A DNA stretch of 64,000 nucleotides. It comes from Helichrysum umbraculigerum (lineage: Eukaryota > Streptophyta > Magnoliopsida > Asterales > Asteraceae). The stretch is taken from positions 242,098,250-242,162,249 of the forward strand of contig CATIUR010000001.1 of assembly GCA_949592205.1 (NCBI GenBank), written 5' to 3'. How positions within the stretch are numbered: the stretch's first letter is position 1; each line of letters opens with the position of its first letter. This document shows, in pieces, positions 49,541 to 61,997 of this stretch. The notes beneath the pieces were generated by a model. It had not been told where the DNA came from. It worked only from the letters and a program-made list of their open reading frames with translations, and did not search any database. The position numbers and the translations under genes were made by a program.

Positions 49541-52500
49541 ATGCCGCCAAAGTCAAGACCTTACACTGATGCTCAGATCACGTCTCTCATAACCCAGGCT
49601 GTTACTGAAGCCTTGGCTCGAAATACTCCACCAAATTCCACAAGAAACAGCGATGCTGCTGAAACCTCTGCTGCTAAACCTTGTTCATACAAGGATTTTC
49701 AAAACTGCAAACCCTTGAGCTTCAAGGGAACCGAAGGAGCCATCGGACTTATCAGATGGTTCGAAAAGATGGAATCTGTTTTCCGCATCAGCAAGTGTGC
49801 GGAAGACGACAAGGTCAAATTCTCCACCTGCACCCTCGAAGATGGTGCCCTCTCGTGGTGGAATTCTTATACCCAGTCCGTGGGGATTGACACCGCCTAT
49901 CTACTCCCTTGGGATGATCTAAAGAAAATGCTCACGGATGAGTATTGCCCGTCCGAACAACTTCACAAGCTGGACGAAGAGTTCTGGAACTTAAAAGTGC
50001 AAGGAACTGATATCGTTGCATACACCACCAGATTCCAACAACTCACCGTCCTTCGCCCAGCTATGGCAGGTACTGGGCCCGACAAGATTAAGAAATACAT
50101 CCGCGGCCTCCCGGAACCCGTCCGGGGAAACGTCGCCTCATCAAACCAAACCACCCTTCATGGTGCCATCCGGTTGGCCCATGAACTTCTAGCTATGAAT
50201 GAGGACCCAGAACTACCCACTCCATCCTCTAACAGCAATAAACGAAAATGGTCCGACAACCACAACAACCACCAAAACAAGAAACCTGAAACCATTAAAG
50301 CCTACACCTCCAGTTCTGATGATAAGGGGGCGTACAAGGGAACCAAGCCCTATTGTTCCAAGTGCCAACGACACCACCATGGTTCGTGCCCCTGTAGCAA
50401 GTGTAAGAGATTTGGACACTTGGCTAAGGACTGTAGATCAAACACCACTGACACCAACACCTCGGCACCAAAGACTTGTTATGGGTGTAACGGTACGGGG
50501 CATTTCAAGAAAGACTGCCCGAAGCTGAACAACAACAACAACAGGAATAACAACAATGCTCGAGGAAGAGCTTTTGTGCTGAAATCTGGGGAAGCCCGTC
50601 AAGACCCGAATGTGGTCACGGGTACGTTTCTTCTCAACAACTTGACTGCATCTGTATTATTTGATACTGGTGTTAATAAGAGCTTTATTTCTGACAAGTT
50701 TTATCCACTACTTGACACCACACCTATTGCCTTAGATTCTAAGTACACGGTAGAATTGGCAAATGGAAAACTTATTGAGGCCGACAGTGTGATACCTAAT
50801 TGCACTCTAAACTTAGCTAACGAGCTCTTTTCCATTGACTTGATACCTGTCGAAATCGGCAGCTTTGACCTCATCGTCGGTATGGATTGGCTGTCCAAGC
50901 ACCGAGCCGAAATCGTTTGCTTTGAGAAAATTGTACGCATTCCTCTCGTCACCGGTGGAACTTTGAGCATACAAGGGGAGACCGGTGGGACGAGAATAAA
51001 TATCATTTCTTGCATGAAAACCCGAAAATACTTGAGAAAAGGGTACCAGGCAATCCTCGCACACGTTATGGAGAAAAAGTCGGTGGAGAAGCGACTTGAG
51101 GATGTGCATATTGTTCGAGACTTCCCAGAAGTCTTTCCTGAAGACTTGCCTGGCCTACCGCCAACTAGACAAGTCGAATTCTCTATTGACCTTGTGCCCG
51201 GCGCAGCACCCGTGGCACGAGCCCCTTACCGACTAGCCCCATCCGAACTTCAGGAGTTGTCTACTCAGTTACAGGAACTCCTGGACAAGGGATTTATTCG
51301 ACCAAGTTCCTCACCTTGGGGAGCTCCGGTCCTGTTTGTGAAAAAGAAAGACGGTTCTTTCCGCATGTGCATCGACTACCGAGAACTCAACAAATTAACT
51401 GTCAAGAACCGTTACCCACTTCCTCGCATCGATGACCTGTTCGACCAACTTCAGGGGTCGAGTTTCTACTCAAAGATCGATCTACGGTCAGGTTATCACC
51501 AACTCTGAGTTCGTGACGATGACATCCCAAAAACTGCTTTCCGAACTCGCTACGGGCATTATGAATTCCAAGTGATGCCATTCGGCTTAACCAACGCACC
51601 GGTTGTATTCATGGACCTTATGAATCGGGTGTGCAAACCCTACCTTGACAAGTTTGTTATCGTCTTCATTGATGACATTCTGATTTACTCGCGCAACGAA
51701 CAAGAACACGCGCAACACCTGAAAACCATCCTAGAGCTGCTCAAACACGAAGAGTTATACGCCAAATTCTCTAAGTGTGAGTTCTGGATGCAAACCGTTC
51801 AATTCCTTGGACACATCATTGACAATCAAGGGATTCATGTCGATCCTTCGAAAATCGAGGCTATCAAGTGTTGGCAAGCACCTACTACACCGACCGAGGT
51901 ACGCCAATTCTTAGGACTCGCCGGATACTACAGGCGGTTCATTGAGAATTTTTCGAAAATAGCCCTACCTCTCACTGCACTGACTCAAAAAGAAAAGAAG
52001 TTCGATTGGACTGACAAATAGGAGTCAGCTTTCCAGCTACTAAAACAGAAACTCTGCAGTGCACCTATCTTATCTTTACCCGAAGGCAACGATGACTTCG
52101 TGGTATACTGTGATGCTTCACACCAAGGTCTTGGTTGCGTGTTGATGCAACGAGACAAGGTCATCGCTTACGCCTCTCGACAACTCAAGGTCCACGAAAA
52201 GAATTACACAACTCATGACCTAGAGTTGGGGGCTGTTGTATTCGCTCTAAAAATCTGGAGACACTACTTATACGGTACCAAGTGTACAATATTTACTGAC
52301 CATAAAAGTCTCCAACATATCTTCGATCAAAAGGATCTCAACATGAGGCAACGTCGATGGGTTGAGTTGCTTACTGATTACGATTGCGAAATTCGCTATC
52401 ATCCAGGCAAGGCGAATGTTGTCGCCGATGCCTTAAGCCGAAAAGAACGAGTGAAACCACTTCGAGTTCGAGCTCTCGGTATGACCATTCACAACGACCT

Positions 52501-53953
52501 CATCAATCAAACTCTCGTCGCTCAACTCGAAGCACTCAAACCAGAAAACTTGATAAACGAGGCCTTGCGAGGCATGGACAAACAATTTGAAACCAAACCT
52601 AACGGGGCCAAATACTTCTCGAATCGAATCTGGTTACCAAGTTTTGGGAACCTTCGAGACTTGGTGATGAATGAAGCTCACAAGTCAAAATACTCTATAC
52701 ACCCCGGTGCCGACAAAATGTATCACGGCATCAAGGAAATGTACTGGTGGCCAAACATGAAATCTGACATTGCAACCTATGTTGGCAAGTGTCTTACTTG
52801 TTCCAAAGTTAAAGCTGAACACCAGAAACCCTCCGGTTTGCTACAACAACCCGAAATACCACAATGGAAATGGGAGCAGATCACCATGGATTTCATTACT
52901 AAACTCCCGAAAACTTCTAACGGTTGCGATACCATTTGGGTGATCGTTGACCGACTCACTAAATCTGCTCATTTCCTAGCCATCAAGGAAACTGATAAGA
53001 TGGAACGCTTGACACGGATCTACCTGAAAGAGATCGTATCAAGACACGGCGTGCCCATCTCAATCATCTCCGACCGAGATGCTCGATTCACTTCTCGCTT
53101 CTGGCAGTCACTGCAAAAATCTCTTGGTACTCGTCTGGATATGAGTACGGCTTACCATCCTCAAACCGACGGTCAGAGCGAACGAACCATACAAACACTG
53201 GAAGACATGCTACGAGCCTGCGTAGTTGACTTCGGTAAAAACTGGGAAAATCACTTACCATTGTGCGAGTTCTCGTACAACAACAGTTATCACACCAGCA
53301 TAAAGGCTGCACCCTTCGAGGCACTGTACGGTCGTAAGTGCCGGTCACCTGTCTGTTGGACTGAGGTGGGGGATACACAACTCACCGGTCCAGAAATCAT
53401 ACATGAAACAACTGAAAAGATCGTCGGCATACAAAACCGACTAAAAGCCGCGCTTGATCGTCAAAAAAGCTATGCTGACGTGAGACGCAAACACCTTGAG
53501 TTCCAAGTAGGGGACAAGGTACTTCTCAAAGTGGCACCGTGGAAAGGTGTCATTCGATTCGGAAAACGAGGCAAACTAAATCCTAGATACATCGGACCGT
53601 TCGAAATCCTTGAAAAGATTGGTCCAGTGGCATACCGCCTGCAACTTCCTGCTGAGCTTAGCAGCGTTCACAACACATTCCACATTTCTAATCTGAAGAA
53701 ATGTCTGTCTGACGAGACACTGATTATACCGCTCGACGAAATTCAAATCGATGATAAACTTCATTTTGTCGAGGAACCTATGGAAATCATGGACCGTGAG
53801 GTCAAACAACTAAAACAGAGTCGTATTCCCATCGTAAAAGTCAGGTGGAATTCGCGGCGCGGTCCGGAATTCACTTGGGAACGGGAAGACCAAATGCGAC
53901 AGAAATACCCACATCTCTTCCCAGACAACGCACCGACCGTGCAATCGAACTAA
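49541..53953 (+). pseudogene. Gypsy gag-pol, one frame with two in-frame stops
   Basis: The ATG is at 49541. Gag occupies residues 1 to about 340, with two CX2CX4HX4C knuckles near residues 285-298 and 313-326. Aspartic protease has DTG near residue 375 (LFDTGVNKSF). RT has LDKGFIRPSSSPWG and FIDDIL at about 51665-51682. RNase H has YCDASHQGLG and TDHKSLQ. Integrase has an HHCC finger, a D-D-E core with SDRDARF and TDGQSERT, and a GPF motif (RYIGPFEIL). The C-terminus (VKVRWNSRRGPEFTWERED) is chromodomain-like. TGA at 51506-51508 and TAG at 52019-52021 interrupt the otherwise open frame. The frame is unchanged throughout, so only these two lesions are seen. Both stops differ from the expected codon by a single C-to-T change. 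Confidence 0.95.
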
Positions 53954-53976
53954 TTTCGGGACGAAATTCTTTTAAC

Positions 53977-53986
53977 AAGGGGAGAA
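53977..53986 (+). other. Polypurine tract
   Basis: AAGGGGAGAA directly abuts the 3' LTR. Confidence 0.9.
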
Positions 53987-56302
53987 TGTAACAACCGGCA
54001 AATTAGGACTAGAATTAGTGCCTAATTCTTTGTAAATACATGTAATTAGTTCTGAGTTAGGCTAATTTATGTATCGGACTATATATATTGGTGAATATAT
54101 ACAACTTTGCGATTTGGCAAAAATCGTACGCGACTTAAATAGAATGAAATTCTATTCGATTAACACGGACGTTGGTGAACAAATGTTTATAAACTAAAAT
54201 AACGCAACTATGACCAAAATACTATTTTATAATAACGGATAGTTATCTTGTATCACTCGATTAAACTTACACGATTTAAAAACAAAAGTATACAAACGTA
54301 TTTAAATTAAATTATGTTCCAAACAATTAAAGATTTAAAGGAAAAATTATAAGTAAGTTAATTAATAACTTTCGTATTTTTAAAAGAATAATTAATGTCG
54401 AAAAATAAAGATTTAACGCTTAAAAGACGGAGAAAACGAACACCGCACGGAGCGCGAGGGCACGAGCTGAAAATGGGAGGTTAAAACCTCCCACCTTCTT
54501 TCCTTTTCTCCATTTTCCATCTATCAACTCTCTCTCTCCTCTCATCTTTTCTTTCAACTAACAAACCACCTTCATCACAAAAATCATCAAATTAACACCA
54601 TCAAACCTCGCCGAAACATACCACTCGTTTGGAGAAAAGTGACCACGACTACACGATCTACATTCCTATCTTTTCGGATTTTCAATCCGACAATTTGTAA
54701 GTTTCCGACAAATCCCGACATCTCTCGTTTTTGATCATTTTTACTAGATTATGGTTTAAATAGGCTTAATATGTTCATATAAGGGTTGGGTAAAAGATTT
54801 GGACCCAACGGAAACCCGGAAACTCGTTTTCGACCAAAATTCCGGCCATCAGACCGCTACGTCGCACCTGGCCAGGGGCCACTGCGACGTCGCGACCTAC
54901 GTCGCACAAAAACCTCAACGTCGCACTAGCGACGCAGCCTATTACGTCGCATTAACTTGCGGACGTCGCACGTAGCGACGTAGACTTTAACGTCGCAAAC
55001 CGAACCAACGTCGCATTAGCGACGTCGCCCCCTACGTCGCATTGATTTGCGAAGGTCGCATCATGCGACGTACCTGCCTACGCCGCACCTTACGTCGCTT
55101 GCGACGTCGCATGCTACGTCGCACAAACCAGAACTTTGAAAACTCACATTTTCACTAAGTGTCGAACTTTTACAACCTCAAATCCTTATACGATACGACC
55201 TAACAAACATAATAAAACATACTTTCCTATTACAATTACTTTAAATTGCGTTATAAATGACAAACTTTAATTATAACAAATCACCAATGGGCCGTATACT
55301 TTGATACGAACGCGAACAAACCAACATTTAAACACAATGGGTTGTATGAACAACTAGCCTAGATGGTCTTGCGAGACATCTACTTACTTAACCTTACGTG
55401 TTTAGGCACTAGAAGGTTACGGGTTCGGAGAACCTACTTGATTTACTACTACTTGCTATTTACCACTGCTCGACTCAGGTGAGTCTTACAGCCCCACTTT
55501 TACTGTTTTATACTCTGGGGTGAGATACTTAGCAACTGTTTTACGCATGAACACAATGTACTGAACTGAAAACATTACTGAATTACAAACAAACGCATGA
55601 GTTACTTTTATCCACTGAAAGCCTCCTAATCGTAAGTTGTTAGTTATGGACTTAAGCGCGATTACTAATAGATGGATCCATTTGGGACTGACAATCCCTG
55701 TCTGGGGTGGTAGCGCCACCACGTACTGATTTACACGTAGAAACAGACATATTAGTATTTGTTACATATGAGTGTGCGGATAGCACTCACGGGGGTACGT
55801 GATATATTCACACTACACGGTTAAGCTTCAACTTATGAGCTCATGGCACTGTACTGATTAACTGATTTACTTACTTTGCTTGATAGCAATACGGGTACAT
55901 ACTTGTGGTTCATAACACCTACTTATTACTAAACCTGTGAGATTCACCAACCTTTTTGGTTGACACTTTTTAGCTTTGTATCTCAGGTACACTTACGGAG
56001 TAGGATTACTCCAGAATTACTAGCTAGAGTCGCATGATTTACAAACTGCATTTAACGGAGATTCTTTGGCATTATCTTTCGTAACTATGGTGATGTAATA
56101 GAATCTCCCGCTATACGCGTGGGCTCTAGGGAATTACATTTTGTATACGAAAACCTACGGTTTTCAAACGATTATTAATTATGAAATGTAACTATTTTAC
56201 AAACGTCTCATTTAGAGGTCGTTTACTATTAATCTTGTGCTTTGGATATTGATTAGAAACACCCAATGTATGATTCCGCAAATCATTAAATTTGGGGGTA
56301 CA
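53987..56302 (+). repeat. 3' LTR of gypsy element 46150-56302
   Basis: 2,316 bp. It ends GGGGGTACA, three bases shorter than the 5' LTR end, and carries 36 extra bases in the ACGTCGCA block. Confidence 0.95.
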
Positions 56303-56307
56303 CATAC

Positions 56308-57896
56308 CAAATCTAAACATGGGTATATATATATAATCACATACAACATAATTATTATATCATTTGCACGTGACATCCACCGTAAGTAAGAAGAAAAACC
56401 GACTGTATAATATGATGTTTTAATTTTCACAAAGAATTCTAAAATAGGAGAGCAAGACTATATAATATAAATTACATAATAATAATAATGCAACTTATGA
56501 CTGAATTGTGCATAAGAATGTCATTATCTTACTCCAATAAGCAATAGTTTAATATTTAAATATAATATAGAGATAATAAATAAAGAAATAATATTATGTC
56601 CAACATTCTCCCCGATCTCTATTCTCGATACAAAAAAGTTCATCGATTGTAGTACCAACATTCTCCTTCATATCCAACTTCTTTTTTCTTTTGTTTCTCA
56701 TTCTCACTTTATTATCTACATTTTTAATGCGAAATTTGTCTTCAAGTAATTGGATGGAAATGGCATGCAGAGTTGAAAGCTGCATTTGCTAGTGTTGCCC
56801 CTAATACACTCTCTCCTCAATTATAATTCAATATTATTATTATTTTTAATTTTATAAAATAAATATAAAATTATTTATGGGGAGAATTTTTAGATTTTCG
56901 AAGAGATGAGAGTATTTGCATTTTGCTTATATACAAGGTCCAATCTACAAGACAAGGCGTGCTTCTATTGGGATTATTATCTTTATTACTCACCTTTTTT
57001 TTGTTTATTTATATATATTTTTTTATCATTTATTGATCATTGTTGCTTGATAAACAGAGTAATTTATCCATCTTAATTAAATTATCTAGTACACTTTTAA
57101 AGTATGCTTCAAAAAGGCATTCATGGCTAATCTCGTCATCTAAAAGCCAAATAAGTACTACTATCTAGCTCAATTTGTTCATTTGTAAATTTTAACAAAT
57201 TATTTCAAAATAATTGTTCACTCCTATTAATCAATAGTTATAGTTTAAACATTTTGCTATTTTATTTACGATTTTAGGTTAAAAGTTAGAACAGTCATAC
57301 GACGATATCAGTGCGACAGGGTGCGGGACGCGTTAGCGAAGCAGGGGATAAGATACGATGAAGTAGATCGATTTGGCTATCTAGATTAGCAATGTGTATA
57401 TTCATATTGATCGTTTAAGAAAAATCTGCCATTTTTAAGGTAATCAAAATAACTTGAAAATGGTTTAATTGAAATCTCCGATCCCCAACTCCATTTTTTA
57501 ATCTGATCCAAGTTCTCTCATATTACTAAATATGAGTTTGGTTACATAAAACTCATTCATTTTTTCGAAAAAATTTCTAAGAATGTTGAACAATTACAAA
57601 AACGTGTTCAACTTGTAATTTTCAGTAGAAGTTTTCTAAGAAGATGATATATACGATTTATGCTTTCTTACATTTCATATTTTCAAAATAAAAACTATAT
57701 TCCTTACATTTAAAAGCATTTTATGAGTTCTAATTTCTTCAATTTTCAAGGTACTCAAAACTTTGAAAATTGATTAACTAAACACGCATTAATATTTTTT
57801 TAGAATTACTTGTTCAACACCACTCGAATTTAGTATATTTGTTATTTGTAGGAAACATATTCTTCAAAAATCATGATCAGGCTCGATGGCTAAGTA
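56308..57896. other. Intergenic, no firm gene
   Basis: AT-rich. A minus-strand ORF at 56785-56594 (63 aa, Lys/Arg-rich centre) has no recognised relatives and lacks promoter context. It could be a gene fragment but is not supported. Confidence 0.4.
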
Positions 57897-58060
57897 TAGT
57901 GGCGGATCTAGGAGATAAGGTGGACCGTAGCAATAATATTCATTTTTTTATGAACTTATAGCATAAATAAAAAATACAACTATATATATTATTTTCATAA
58001 GTACACGGAATTAACCCGTAGCAACTGTTATCCTTACCTTCTACATAGCTCCGCCCTGAC
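57897..58060. mobile_element. hAT-like MITE relative of 44381-44550
   Basis: Ends TAGTGGCGGATCTA and TAGCTCCGCCCTG are imperfectly inverted, with shared interior text (GGAATTAACCCGTAGCAAC). The TSD is unclear. Confidence 0.5.
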
Positions 58061-58082
58061 TGATTGGCTACTTGATTAATTA

Positions 58083-58110
58083 CTAGCTAGCTTAATACCC
58101 GTGCAACGGG
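58083..58110 (-). mobile_element. Helitron-like 3' terminus, minus strand
   Basis: A CCCGT/ACGGG stem (58098-58110) is followed on the minus strand by TATTAAG, then CTAGCTAG and T. The body would extend to higher coordinates; its 5' end was not found. Confidence 0.4.
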
Positions 58111-59076
58111 ACAGAGTACTCCTTACAATTTATATAATAAATAGTGATCTAATGATAGTCATATAGTATATTTGTTCTTCATGGATTATCCGTGATAGTG
58201 ACTCAATAACGGTATTTTACAGAGTTACTAGATATAAAACACCAAGATGCTTTATATATTAGTGTAGATAAGTAAATAGTTATTATTATGTGTCAGTAAA
58301 AAAACCCTAAAATATATATATATTGAAAAGAGAGAGTAGGTGTTACATAGAACTAGTTAGGGACTCGCACTATTTAGTGGTAATAAATATAAATCGTAGT
58401 GTCGATAATGATGATCGGTTTAGGGATAATATAATGGTGTATAAGTTAAAAAACAAAAGTAAGTTGATTTGATTTTATTAGTTACTATATTTATGTGATT
58501 ACTACTCCGTAATTACTAAGAAGGGTATAAACGTAGTTTTCAATCTTTCAATTTGTAATCATTAAGTCAAATGTCTAAATGCTTTATAAGGGTTTATGAT
58601 TATGATTATAATGTCTTTTGAGCGTATATTACATGTACATACGAGTTCAAATGATTTATGTTAGTAGAAGAATAGGCTTTACGTGGGTAAGCCCATTTTC
58701 TTTGTGTGGTGCAAAATTGTAAGTAATGGACACATTTTACGATTTTAGTAACTTATATATATAGGATATGATGTACGTACACAAACAGATATATGTAATT
58801 AAAACGGTATGTTGCAAGATGAAAATATAAATTAATGCATGTGTTACGATAGTTAGATGTCACGTTTGTTAATAATAATAATACGTGCGATGATCATTTT
58901 ATTTTGGGAGCTTAACATTTTAATTTGAAACTCCTCCGCACACATACGGTTGCAATAATCATGAAATTAAACAGAAAGAAGAGAAAATTAAAAACATCAC
59001 GTAGCACTTTCCACGTGGGCTTATTTTATCATTCATATACTTTATCCATGTTACAATTTATATTTCCTTTAATACA

Positions 59077-59445
59077 TTAAGCATGTTTAAAGGAAATAAG
59101 CTTCTTGTATTGGATCCATGGCTTGGAACAAACGACTGCTTCGTAGGTATGTGATATACCACCGTCTGCAGCCGCAATCGTCAACTTGTGATTGAACCCT
59201 GGATGCTTGTGGAACGCGATCACCTTCTCAAAAGTCAGGTGATGTTTAGACACAAGGTTATGCGCTGCTACCGCGTACTCTCCCAATTCTTTCAAGTATT
59301 GCCTTTCAACGTCCCAAGCCCCAACTCCGTTCACTGGGTCACCATTAACATTTTGGCTAATACGGGCTGAGGTGGCACACACCGCGACTAAGGCTATTGT
59401 GGTCACAAGAAAAAGTAGCTGGGGTTGAGAGTTCTTGTGAGCCAT
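59077..59445 (-). CDS. Cystatin-like secreted protein lacking the QxVxG loop, 122 aa
   Basis: A single exon with ATG at 59443-59445 and TAA at 59077-59079. Residues 1-26 form a signal peptide (LLFLVTTIALVAVCATSA), so the product is secreted. The body matches phytocystatins: LGEYAVAAHN fits the plant LARFAV helix signature, and KPWIQYKKLISFK matches the second (Trp) hairpin. The first inhibitory loop, normally QxVxG, is not present; the equivalent stretch reads HKHPGFNHK. Normal cystatins inhibit papain-like cysteine proteases using that loop, so inhibition by this protein is doubtful. Length fits small phytocystatins. A TATA box close upstream supports expression. It is more likely a diverged paralogue than a pseudogene because the frame is intact. 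Confidence 0.85.
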   Translation of the reverse strand: MAHKNSQPQLLFLVTTIALVAVCATSARISQNVNGDPVNGVGAWDVERQYLKELGEYAVAAHNLVSKHHLTFEKVIAFHKHPGFNHKLTIAAADGGISHTYEAVVCSKPWIQYKKLISFKHA

Positions 59446-59485
59446 TTTGGTTAAGTTTGTGATACCAAATGAACTTGAGGTTGCT

Positions 59486-59494
59486 TATTTATAG
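59486..59494 (-). promoter_or_regulatory. Probable TATA box of the cystatin-like gene
   Basis: CTATAAATA on the minus strand, about 41-49 bases upstream of the ATG, implying a very short leader. Confidence 0.5.
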
Positions 59495-59499
59495 TGATG

Positions 59500-60366
59500 A
59501 TCGAACGTATAATATTTATGATCACCGTTCGCACTTATTACATTCTCAACCATAACCTAGCCAGCTAAATGTATATATTCAAGCGGTGAGTAAATGTGAT
59601 CGAAGGTTAGATGCATACGGCTTCTTATAATAGTATAATAAGCGGTACTATAGATATAATCTTGTACATGTAAGTCAAATCACATGCGATGATCGGCGAT
59701 CAAAACTTGACAACTCATACATCAACAACTACCTAAATAGTAGTACTTGATCGTCATATTCACGACAAACTGTATATAGAAAGCTAGCGTTATGAGCGGA
59801 TAAAAATGTGATCACTTGAGTATATCAAATTTGTCTATCTTCCTAACTAGCTATACTCACATAAAAAACATGTTTGATGCATATATGGTAAGATAGATTG
59901 TTAAATGGCCATATATATAGTTCACAACCAAATAGTATGTGTCCTGGTAACTGAGTTTTCAAGTGCTAAAATAAGCTTTGGTACACCATATCGCTTATTA
60001 ACCTTTAGTTAAAACGTTTGTATGTATGATCAAAGTATATAAATATTCATGAGCACATTCAATTCAATTAATCTAATATAGAAATACTTGGATTATTAGA
60101 TACTCCATATTATATATAAATACAGTAAATGTGTTAATAAACAAATGATAAAAGATACGTACAGAGCCAGAGGGAATGAAGAAATAAATGAGAGGTATGG
60201 TGTTGCAAATGGTGAAGTTTGGATAGATGATATTAGTTGGGAGTAAGGGGTTGGTGTAGTTGAAAATAATGATATGATCGATCCTGTGACATTCTACAAT
60301 AAATATGTATCTTGGAACTCATATTTTGATATTAGTTTACTCCACTTTTATTATCAAACACGTATT
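59500..60366. other. Upstream intergenic of cystatin-like gene, no gene seen
   Basis: AT-rich, no protein-like ORF. GATCG-containing short words (GATGATCG, TGATCGAAGG, GATCGGCGATC) recur at 59497-59700 without a clear array. Confidence 0.45.
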
Positions 60367-60799
60367 TGTTAGGATTTGAATATCGTACAAACATTATTTA
60401 TACTTTGGTTCCAAGTAATAATAAGTATTATTACATGTTATTAAAATAATAATACTTGGTAAGTTTTGAAGACTTTGTGATTCACGTGACTAGTGAATTT
60501 GGACAGAAGTTGAAGTCGGCAAAAAGAGTTTAAGTCGGTTGGCATTGTTTCGTACGAAGTATTATTAATATATATAATGTAACACATTATATTGTAACCC
60601 TAATACCTCCGAAAATAATAAGATTCCTCTCTAGTTTGGCCGTGGATTAAACCAATCGAGTAGATTGGATATAACCACGCTATATTCGCGTGTTCGTTTA
60701 CTATTCTCGTTATCTTAATTGCTTGTGTTTGATCCGTTTATTGTTGTGGGGGTATAACTAGGGTTATACGTGTTCTTGGTTGGGTCCTAAAACCTATCA
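60367..60799 (+). repeat. 5' LTR of element 60367-63193
   Basis: 433 bp. It differs from 62765-63193 at about 10 positions and two small indels. Confidence 0.93.
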
Positions 60800-60802
60800 A
60801 AG

Positions 60803-60815
60803 TGGTATCAGAGCA
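60803..60815 (+). other. Primer-binding site (tRNA-iMet type)
   Basis: TGGTATCAGAGCA, 3 bases after the LTR. Confidence 0.9.
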
Positions 60816-60841
60816 CGTGTTTTTTTCGTGTTTTGGGAACA

Positions 60842-61997
60842 ATGGCGGATAAGAGCGAGATTAGGATTAGTCAGTTTGATGGCAGCGATTTTGGGTTTTG
60901 GAAGATGCAAATCGAGGACGTTTTGTACGCGAAAAAGTTACACCAAACGTTGTCGGGTACTAAACCTGAAAGTATGAGTGATGCCGACTGGACGTTGTTA
61001 GATCGTCATGCACTTGGAGTAGTTCAACTTTCTCTGGCTAAGAATGTCGCCTACAATATTGCGTGGGAAACCACGACTGCGGGTTTGTTAACGGCGTTGT
61101 CTAACATGTATGAGAAACCCTCGGCTCTTAATAAGGTTTTCTTGATTTGGCAGTTGGTGAACGCGAAGATGGTTGAAGGTGCATCGCCAGCGGATCATGT
61201 GAACGAGTTTAACTCGATTTTGAATAGGTTAAAATCTGTAGGGGTTACGTTTAAAGATGAGTTGGAGCTTGGAGGCACTTTTCTTGTTGTCTTTGTTGCC
61301 CGAGAGTTGGTCCGGTATGGTTACAGCTGTTAGTGGTTCTTCTGGAACTACTAAGTTAACGTTTGAGGGGATCCGTGATTTGATACTCGGTGAGGGAATT
61401 AGAAGGAAAGATTCCGGTGAGTATTTGGGTTCGTCAGCTTTGAGTGTGACTGGTAGGGGGCTTAGTAAGAGTAGATCTAGATCACGGAGAGAGCCATCAG
61501 AGAATAGGAACGTCACGTGTTGGAACTGTAAGCAACTGGGGCACTTTAGGTATCAATGTCCGAATGGTAAACCATGTGTGAATGCGGCGGTTGATACGAA
61601 TGAAGATGCGTTGCTTTGTTGCGAGGAGAATCTTGTGGAATCCTGGGTTTTGGATTCAGGTTCATCTTTTCATGCTATCCCGTGCATGGAAGAGATGACG
61701 AATTTTAGGTCTCATTCCGGTAGGGTTCGTCTTGCGAACGGAAGGAAACTTAAAGTTGCAGGTATTGGGGATGTTGTCCTCAAAACTCACCTTGGTATAG
61801 ATTGGGTCCTCAATAATGTGAGGTTCATCCCCAAGCTCAAGAGGCGGTTGATCTCGATTGGGCAGTTGGATAATGAGCGAAACCACGTTAGATTTGGCCA
61901 TCAACAATGGAAGGTTATCAAGGGTAGTTTGGTAATTTTCGTGGGTATAAACGGGGAACCTTGTATATGGTTGAAATTCCGAATGAGGAATGGCTAG
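60842..61997 (+). pseudogene. Copia gag-protease, one frameshift
   Basis: The ATG is at 60842 (MADKSEIRISQFDGSDFGFW). Gag of the UBN2 type runs to about 61265, where a few extra bases shift the frame. It then continues with LLSLLPESW, an RS-rich linker, the knuckle CWNCKQLGHFRYQC (near 61518) and the protease site DSGSSFH (near 61650). The protease reading ends at 61997, because the frame changes again near 61940. Apart from these shifts the reading is conserved, so it may have been functional until recently. Confidence 0.85.

Larger units (their letters stand above)
46150..56302 (+). mobile_element. Young Ty3/gypsy chromovirus (Tekay/Del-like), TSD CATAC
   Basis: The 10,153-bp element is flanked by CATAC at 46145-46149 and 56303-56307. 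Parts: 2.3-kb LTRs, a primer-binding site, an extra 161-aa ORF, a single gag-pol frame broken by two in-frame stops, and a polypurine tract. Outside the GC-rich block the LTRs differ at only about eight positions (about 99.6% by eye), so it is the youngest element here. The integrase ends in a chromodomain-like stretch, which with the long LTRs suits the Tekay/Del clade. Confidence 0.95.

Noticed and set aside
56594..56785. 63-aa basic ORF as a possible gene
   Set aside because: No promoter, no recognised family, and alternative frames are equally open in this AT-rich stretch.
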